Positions 8,805 through 14,010 of a DNA stretch of 14,010 nucleotides are shown here, piece after piece. The notes under the pieces are model-generated. The model ran no database searches. It was not told the origin of the DNA and worked only from the letters and a program-made list of their open reading frames with translations. The position numbers and the translations under genes were made by a program. Source of the stretch: Conidiobolus incongruus B7586 (lineage: Eukaryota > Entomophthoromycota > Entomophthoromycetes > Entomophthorales > Conidiobolaceae); NCBI GenBank assembly GCA_000697335.1, contig JNEM01009474.1, positions 1 to 14,010 of the forward strand, given 5' to 3'. The stretch's first letter is position 1. Each line of letters starts with the position of its first letter.

Positions 8805-9205
8805 ATATTAAAAACTATATATAAAATTGATTTTTGCAGCGTTCAAATTACATATTAGTCAATATTTTATTTTTATTACTATCTACTTCTTTTTAATTTA
8901 AACCATTCAACTTTTAAATGATATACTAAAAATTTCCTCCTATAAAATATTTTATATTATTACTAATATTAGCGTTAAATTTTCATTTAAAATATATTTA
9001 GTTGATATTCAATATAAAAGTATATATTTTGATTCATAAATTTATCAATAATAAAATTTAGTAAGATTTACAATTAGCGAGGACTAAATATTCATAAATA
9101 TTGTTAATAATTAAAGTGTTATTAACATTTAATATCAGATTATTTATTTAATGAAAATTGAACAAAAATTGCTAAATATAAATTATAATCTTGAGCAAAA
9201 GTGGG
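8805..9205. other. Convergent intergenic region between MMS2 and VPS41
   Basis: These 401 bases between two converging stop codons should hold both 3' untranslated regions and poly(A) sites. AT-rich hexamers that could act as poly(A) signals occur on both strands, but none stands out. No gene or stable hairpin was seen. Confidence 0.6.
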
Positions 9206-12200
9206 CTATAGTTTAAACTCAATCATTGGAGGTAAATCATCCTCAGTGGATTGTAGCCTAGATTGAGTTGGCCTTTCTGCACCATCCACATAATTGTCGA
9301 GTAACTGCATCTCTCCTTCGTCATTGGCTGTATTTTCAGAATTTCCAGCCCATCTCCACTTCTTCCAATTATTCATCCCAGAGCGCTTATCAGCTTGGCC
9401 AGCACTGGAATCGTCTGTTCCAGCTTCGCGGCACTGACGACATAGCATATAATCACCGAATCGACTTTGAAGTTCGAAGGCATAATCAAGCTTACTACGT
9501 ATCGAGTTTTTGGAGATTTGACCAGAAGTTGCGACTGTATCCAATAATTTTTGATAGCTGGGAGTTTCGGGCAAGTCATCAGGGATCAGACAGTCTTGAT
9601 GGTAGGCATGTCTACAGAAAAATACCACAACTGGCTCGCTTTCTGCAACTTGAAGAGGGAGTGTACAGCCACTACATTCAACGACGAATTCGGCACCGTC
9701 AAGGTCTGCAGCAGGATGAGGTGCACCCGTAGGATAAATACCTTGTCTGTGATAAGTATGCAGCTTATCTCTTAGCTGGGTACAATCCCTATTTAATACC
9801 CTTTGGCAACCCAACCGAAGTTCCATTTGAAGACTGAAATCTTGAAGGATTTTAATAATACTGTGCTTCAATCCAGGAATCTCGAGACCTAGTGGAATTG
9901 CTTGAATAACTCGAATTGGACTGATATGAGATCCAGCACGTTCAAGAAGGCCTTTGAGGAACATGGGTTTGTCTGATGAGTATTTGAGCAAATGCGTCCA
10001 CAAATCGGGATCATCATGTTCTTTAGCGAACTCAATCGCGCCTTCAACATCATCTAATCTCTCAATAATTAATTGTAAAGCTTCTTGCTGATTACCCATT
10101 CTTCCCAAAATAAAGACGAGTTCTGGAACAAAATCGCGCTCCTTACAAATTTCATAAGCTTTTTGAAGATTATAATAATTACTTGTCTTTAAAAATCCTT
10201 TGAGAAGATTATAATCATAGCGAGCATAGAGTTCCAATTGAAGATTATGATATAAACTTGCGAGATGGTAATCTCTGAGATAAATGCCATGAAGATAGCT
10301 ATGTAGTAGTCTAGGTGATTGAGTTTCTAATTGTTCAACGACTTTGGGTACTGGAATAGTATCAGTATTTCGAATTAAGAGTCCCACTGCTCGTAGTTGA
10401 GAAGTTTCCTCAACAGAAGCATTTGCATAGGCTTGTGGTGTTTCATAAGAAACTTCATCCAACTTCATTAGGGGTAGCACTTTGTCTTGAACGAATTTAT
10501 ACAGATTATTACCTTCGATTAGAGGAAAAACTCGATCATCCTTAAGCTTCAAATAAAAGTCTAAAGCCTTTTGAGGTTCTTCATTCAGTAGATGAAGCTC
10601 AGCCATACATCCGAGTAACACATGAGTATCTTCATTGGACCCACGCTCTCTTGCGTCATCTAATTTATCCTGAATCGCAGTAATAATGGTGGGAATGTCA
10701 TATAATGTAGCCGGCCAAGATCTAATGGTCTTAAATAATGTATCATAATGGTTAGTTGTTAAAAAGTGAGAAAGGATCATTTCATAAATTGTGCTACTAA
10801 GCTGAGGCTGTCTAGTTGGAATGTAAGGCACCATTGCTTCAAGCTGTCCAACTTCAGAAAATGCAAAAATCCATTGTTCCCAGAGTTCTGTGTCATCAAG
10901 CAACATTTCGGGGCATAGTTGTGCAACTTTGGTATAATTGCGTTCTTCCAGAAGATGGTGCATATACGCTCTACCAACCTGTCTGAAAGTATAGCGCTGC
11001 AAACTAGCAGGAACAGTACTATGAATTAGATCTAATGCATCTTGGTAACGCTCAAATTCCAAAAGCCAATCAATATGGTCGTCTACGTCACGAGGTTTGG
11101 CCAAGAGTAGATCCTTAGGACTAGCGACATAAAAAGATTCAGATTGTGGATGAGAAACAAGCTTGTAATTTCTGGATTGGAAATGCTCATAGCCATGAAT
11201 CGACAGAATATCGGCTGATGATTCTCCAGTATCGGGATTAACCAGTCGAATTTCGGGTGGCTCAGGTGGGCGAGGAGCATCGACTTCGACACTTTCGTCA
11301 GAGGGAGACTCCATATCATCTCGAATGATCTGCTCCACACATCCCAATAAAACTACCTGACCTTGGTAAGAAAAGATACCACAAACCACAAAATCAGTTC
11401 GGAAAATATTGATGACTTCAGCAGATTTGGGAACATTTCCTAAAGATTGGATGTGAACAATTTTAACACAGTCGGCCCATCCAATGTAGAGAATATCATC
11501 ACTCTTCCAGTGGAAGTGGCAAGGGTAAAGATCGGATCTAGGTGAATTGGGAGGACGATCGACAAATGAAAATACTTTTTTTGAGTCTAAATCCATGAGA
11601 TGCACACCAGTGTCTGTAGAGAAAGCAACTATGGATTTGTGTCCAAGCATGGACATTATAGGGCCGTCTCCCGATGAGAGAACCGTTTCATTAAATCCAA
11701 GCCATCCTTTTTCGTGTAAAACCACTTGTCCAGACATTCCAGCTGCAAGGAAGCGCTGGCTGCCGCCTGTATGAGTGTAATCAGAGGCTAAGGAGACTGC
11801 TTTGATAGGTCGCATAAAATTTTTTGAAAATTTAAAAGTTGATAGAATACCATTAATGACTACAGTACCATCATCGGAGCCGCTACATATATAATGTGAT
11901 TTTGCATCAAAAGACAAACTATTGATAGTAGCAAAATGGCATTGGAAAGTGTGTTTAACATTACCTTCTAAATCAAGGATAACAACTTTACCACCGTGAG
12001 TTCCTAAAGCTACAAATTCTTGAGATACAGTTATACATGAGATAGCATCTTTTACTAAATATTCAGTGGTGGGAGTGGTTAAACGATGATATTTAAAGGT
12101 TGGCTCTTCTTCATAATCCTCTTCCTCTTCCCCTTCGTCATCATCCAATTCATTATCAAGTTGACTGATTGTGTCTATAGATTGAATTTCTTGAAGATTA

Positions 12201-12334
12201 CTTGGAGACTTTTGAATAGAGGGAGATCTCAAAATTTCTTGATGTTGCTCTTCATTTAATGCATCGTCTAACAGATTCTCTTCAATGGGACTGCTCGAAG
12301 AATTAGAATTGATATTATGTTCATTAACCGACAT
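9206..12334 (-). CDS. VPS41: Vps41, HOPS-complex vacuolar protein sorting subunit (1042 aa)
   Basis: Vps41 is the HOPS subunit that binds Rab7/Ypt7 on late endosomes and vacuoles, tethers them before SNARE fusion, and serves AP-3 vesicle traffic. An acidic stretch (residues 59-77) leads into TFKYHRL, the usual entry to the N-terminal beta-propeller (about 78-415, with the WD-like SGSDDGTVVI at 151-160). An alpha-solenoid of clathrin heavy-chain-type repeats follows (about 418-865), starting DVDDHIDWLLEFERYQDALD. A RING-H2 zinc domain closes the fold: C887, C890, C907, H909, H912, C915, C965, C968. The 49 residues between C915 and C965 are longer than usual, and a 74-residue polar tail follows. 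The length is close to yeast Vps41 (992) and longer than human (854). The start is firm: an in-frame TAA lies six bases upstream. There are no introns in 3.1 kb, unlike neighbouring MMS2. The gene looks intact. Confidence 0.95.
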   Translation of the reverse strand: MSVNEHNINSNSSSSPIEENLLDDALNEEQHQEILRSPSIQKSPSNLQEIQSIDTISQLDNELDDDEGEEEEDYEEEPTFKYHRLTTPTTEYLVKDAISCITVSQEFVALGTHGGKVVILDLEGNVKHTFQCHFATINSLSFDAKSHYICSGSDDGTVVINGILSTFKFSKNFMRPIKAVSLASDYTHTGGSQRFLAAGMSGQVVLHEKGWLGFNETVLSSGDGPIMSMLGHKSIVAFSTDTGVHLMDLDSKKVFSFVDRPPNSPRSDLYPCHFHWKSDDILYIGWADCVKIVHIQSLGNVPKSAEVINIFRTDFVVCGIFSYQGQVVLLGCVEQIIRDDMESPSDESVEVDAPRPPEPPEIRLVNPDTGESSADILSIHGYEHFQSRNYKLVSHPQSESFYVASPKDLLLAKPRDVDDHIDWLLEFERYQDALDLIHSTVPASLQRYTFRQVGRAYMHHLLEERNYTKVAQLCPEMLLDDTELWEQWIFAFSEVGQLEAMVPYIPTRQPQLSSTIYEMILSHFLTTNHYDTLFKTIRSWPATLYDIPTIITAIQDKLDDARERGSNEDTHVLLGCMAELHLLNEEPQKALDFYLKLKDDRVFPLIEGNNLYKFVQDKVLPLMKLDEVSYETPQAYANASVEETSQLRAVGLLIRNTDTIPVPKVVEQLETQSPRLLHSYLHGIYLRDYHLASLYHNLQLELYARYDYNLLKGFLKTSNYYNLQKAYEICKERDFVPELVFILGRMGNQQEALQLIIERLDDVEGAIEFAKEHDDPDLWTHLLKYSSDKPMFLKGLLERAGSHISPIRVIQAIPLGLEIPGLKHSIIKILQDFSLQMELRLGCQRVLNRDCTQLRDKLHTYHRQGIYPTGAPHPAADLDGAEFVVECSGCTLPLQVAESEPVVVFFCRHAYHQDCLIPDDLPETPSYQKLLDTVATSGQISKNSIRSKLDYAFELQSRFGDYMLCRQCREAGTDDSSAGQADKRSGMNNWKKWRWAGNSENTANDEGEMQLLDNYVDGAERPTQSRLQSTEDDLPPMIEFKL

Positions 12335-12959
12335 AATTTAATAATTTTCAGGTTAATAATAATTCTTTAAATACAATAGTTTAATATAATAAATATTGTT
12401 AATTATTTAAATAGTTATATCGAAATATAGTAATAATTTATTAAATATATTCGGATTTATTTGGATTTAAGGACTGGGATATCATTGATTTTATAAAACT
12501 AATTAATTCAAAAATTTGGATTATGGGTTTTATTCTCTTCTTTCATATACTACTTTCTATGACATATAAAATATCAAAATTTATAATTTCAATTGATGAA
12601 ATTTTACTTGTTACTATTTTAACCAATAATTAAAAATAGTTTATATTCTTTTTAAATAATTGATCATATTAAATAGATATATCAAATTAAATTCTGAATA
12701 CATTGTAGTTAATATTTTCATTTTAGAAAATAATCAAAATGAATTATCAATTACTTTTATCATAGTGAGTTTTATTAAATATGAGCACCCCAATAACTAT
12801 TTAAAATTCAATCAGAATATTACCCAAAATTGATTATCTACAAAATATAATTATAGTTTGAGATAAAATATAAAATATAAAATATAAAATATTCAACTTA
12901 TTAGTTTAGAAATTAAATAATGGCATAATTTTGGAGTTAAAATTAAATAAATAAATTAA
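12335..12959. other. VPS41 upstream region, AT-rich
   Basis: This should contain the VPS41 promoter on the minus strand. No clear TATA box could be picked out from the A/T background. A short tandem repeat lies at 12863-12890. No other gene was seen. Confidence 0.5.
12863..12890. repeat. Heptamer tandem repeat, four exact copies of ATAAAAT
   Basis: Four perfect, contiguous copies of a seven-base unit, followed by ATT. It is a minisatellite-like low-complexity tract about 530 bp upstream of VPS41, and length variation between strains would be expected. Confidence 0.85.
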
Positions 12960-14010
12960 TAAATAATAAATAATATATAAAATTTAATAAATAATATATA
13001 ATTAATAGCCTCTTTTATTATTAATAGCTCTTTTCTATATTTTTGCTAAGCTTCTAATACTTAAAAATAGTTCTTTTTATTAAAGACTAAAATTTGATAT
13101 TTTACAAACTAATTTAATTAGTTTGTAGGAATTTTTTTTATAAACTAATTTTTTAATTATTTAAAACAATTATAATCACATAAGTTATAGCTAAATGAAT
13201 ATACTAGATATAATTTACTCTTTATAATTTTTTTTTAAAAACTTTTTATAACTTTAACTTTATATATTTTATAATAATCATAAAAATATATATATTTAAT
13301 TTATATTAAGAATATTATTTAAAAATTATTTTATTTAAAAAAATAATATATAATTTATTATTAATTAATTTTCCTTAAAATATTAAATAAAAAATCTATA
13401 TACCATTAAAATCTATTATAATAATTAATCTTTATTGATATTTATAATATTTATTCATTAGAATTTATAAAAGGGATTAATTTAACTTAACCTAATATCA
13501 TAATTTTTTAAGTAAAGGATTATATAAAAGAATTTAAGATTTATCAATTATAAGTATATATTGTAAAAACTTTTATTTTTAGTTTTACCTTAATATGTTT
13601 AGTTTAACTATAACTACACTAGTTTTCTTTTAAGCTTTTGTTAAATTATCAACTATCTATTTTACATTTTTATTAATTGATCTAAGTTTAAACTTAAGTA
13701 AATATAATATACTTATATGATTTATATTAAATTATTTTAATAGTTCTTTATTAGAAAAAAAAATTATTTCTTAATATATTTTTTTATTTTATTAATAAGT
13801 GAAAAAATAATAATAGAAATTAGTCTTTTAAATTTTGATAATTTTATATAATGTCCTTTCTAGATATAAAATCATAAATCTAATGATATATGGTAGTTTT
13901 TAATAAAATATCATTTTTATAAGTTATTTGTAAGTTTTAGATAACTTTAAAAGATTTATGGTTAAGTTTTAAAGATACAAAAATAAAAGTTTTTGATAAA
14001 CATAACCTAG
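12960..14010 (-). mobile_element. Degraded mariner element, copy B, reaching right window edge
   Basis: The reverse complement aligns over nearly its whole length with mariner copy A at 5533-6724. Shared blocks include one reading AAAACTTAACCATAAA near its 5' end (about 13950-13970) and one reading TTTTAGTCTTTAATAAAAAG near 13076-13100. Its 5' end lies at or just past the window edge, so at most a few tens of bases are missing. Its 3' end merges into A/T low-complexity DNA near 12960 and no terminal repeat could be seen. I see no CpG. Confidence 0.82.
13017..13960 (-). pseudogene. Mariner transposase relic, copy B
   Basis: This is the minus-strand counterpart of the relic in copy A, and it decayed differently. 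The second catalytic Asp is still GAT (complement of 13277-13279) and so is the third (13175-13177), in a block reading LCDYNCF; copy A has AAT at both. The C-terminal block keeps a KRGY string (about 13017-13030) where copy A has KRNY. The spacing between the two Asp codons is three bases shorter than in copy A through small scattered deletions that shift the frame, so the copy is dead despite the retained residues. Many TAA/TAG stops are present. Confidence 0.78.

Noticed and set aside
8791-8840. A possible fifth MMS2 intron from GTACCT at 8791 to a GCAG acceptor near 8840
   Set aside because: It would replace the family-typical ending PPEGTFF with a hydrophobic tail unlike UEV proteins. 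Reading on to the TAA at 8802 gives the expected length.
9268-9775. Overlapping plus-strand open frames inside the VPS41 3' part
   Set aside because: They are antisense to the conserved RING-coding region and have no recognisable domain; the AT-poor VPS41 sequence favours chance open frames. The same holds for 11547-11774.
12863-13010. Tandem heptamers and A/T repeats considered as an origin, centromeric or telomeric repeat
   Set aside because: Only four short copies plus general low complexity are present, with no longer unit or array structure; a simple sequence tract is sufficient explanation.
1-14010. CRISPR-like arrays, phage modules or a multi-gene defence system
   Set aside because: No regularly spaced repeats or relevant genes are present, and spliced genes with a HOPS subunit mark this as eukaryotic nuclear DNA.

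Overview
The window looks like nuclear DNA from an AT-rich eukaryote, most likely an early-diverging fungus (an entomophthoralean such as Conidiobolus would fit). The clues are very AT-rich intergenic DNA, short GT-AG introns of 51-64 nt, an intronless VPS41 with the fungal layout (acidic N-terminus, beta-propeller, clathrin-type repeats, RING), and heavily C-to-T/G-to-A mutated Tc1 and mariner transposons. The lineage is inferred from style, not from a diagnostic marker.

Layout from left to right. (1) Positions 1 to about 1185 are a dead Tc1-like transposon, cut by the left window edge. (2) Positions 1186-5530 are AT-rich DNA carrying two intronless, same-strand paralogues for small secreted six-cysteine proteins (2842-3126 and 4615-4899). 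Each has a TATAAAAAG box about 60 bp before its ATG. (3) About 5533-6724 is a dead mariner element on the plus strand. (4) Positions 6725-8153 are empty AT-rich DNA. (5) Positions 8154-8804 are a five-exon MMS2/UEV gene for a ubiquitin E2 variant. (6) Positions 9206-12334, minus strand, are VPS41, a HOPS-complex subunit, convergent with MMS2. (7) About 12960-14010 is a second copy of the same mariner family on the minus strand, reaching the right edge.

The two housekeeping genes have unrelated jobs: MMS2 supports Ubc13-dependent K63 ubiquitin chains and VPS41 supports vacuole or late-endosome tethering. Nothing suggests they act together. The small secreted pair belongs to no family I recognise and is the most novel protein content here. 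Its two copies differ very unevenly along their length, which suggests gene conversion.

The most striking DNA-level signal is that all three transposon copies carry the marks of dense C-to-T/G-to-A change. Nearly every catalytic or motif residue that is lost can be explained by such transitions, I see no CpG in any of the copies, and GC by eye is about 12-14%. The genes beside them look untouched. This resembles repeat-directed mutation or methylation with deamination, which is best known from Dikarya. I saw no new multi-gene system, RNA gene, CRISPR array or phage-like module.
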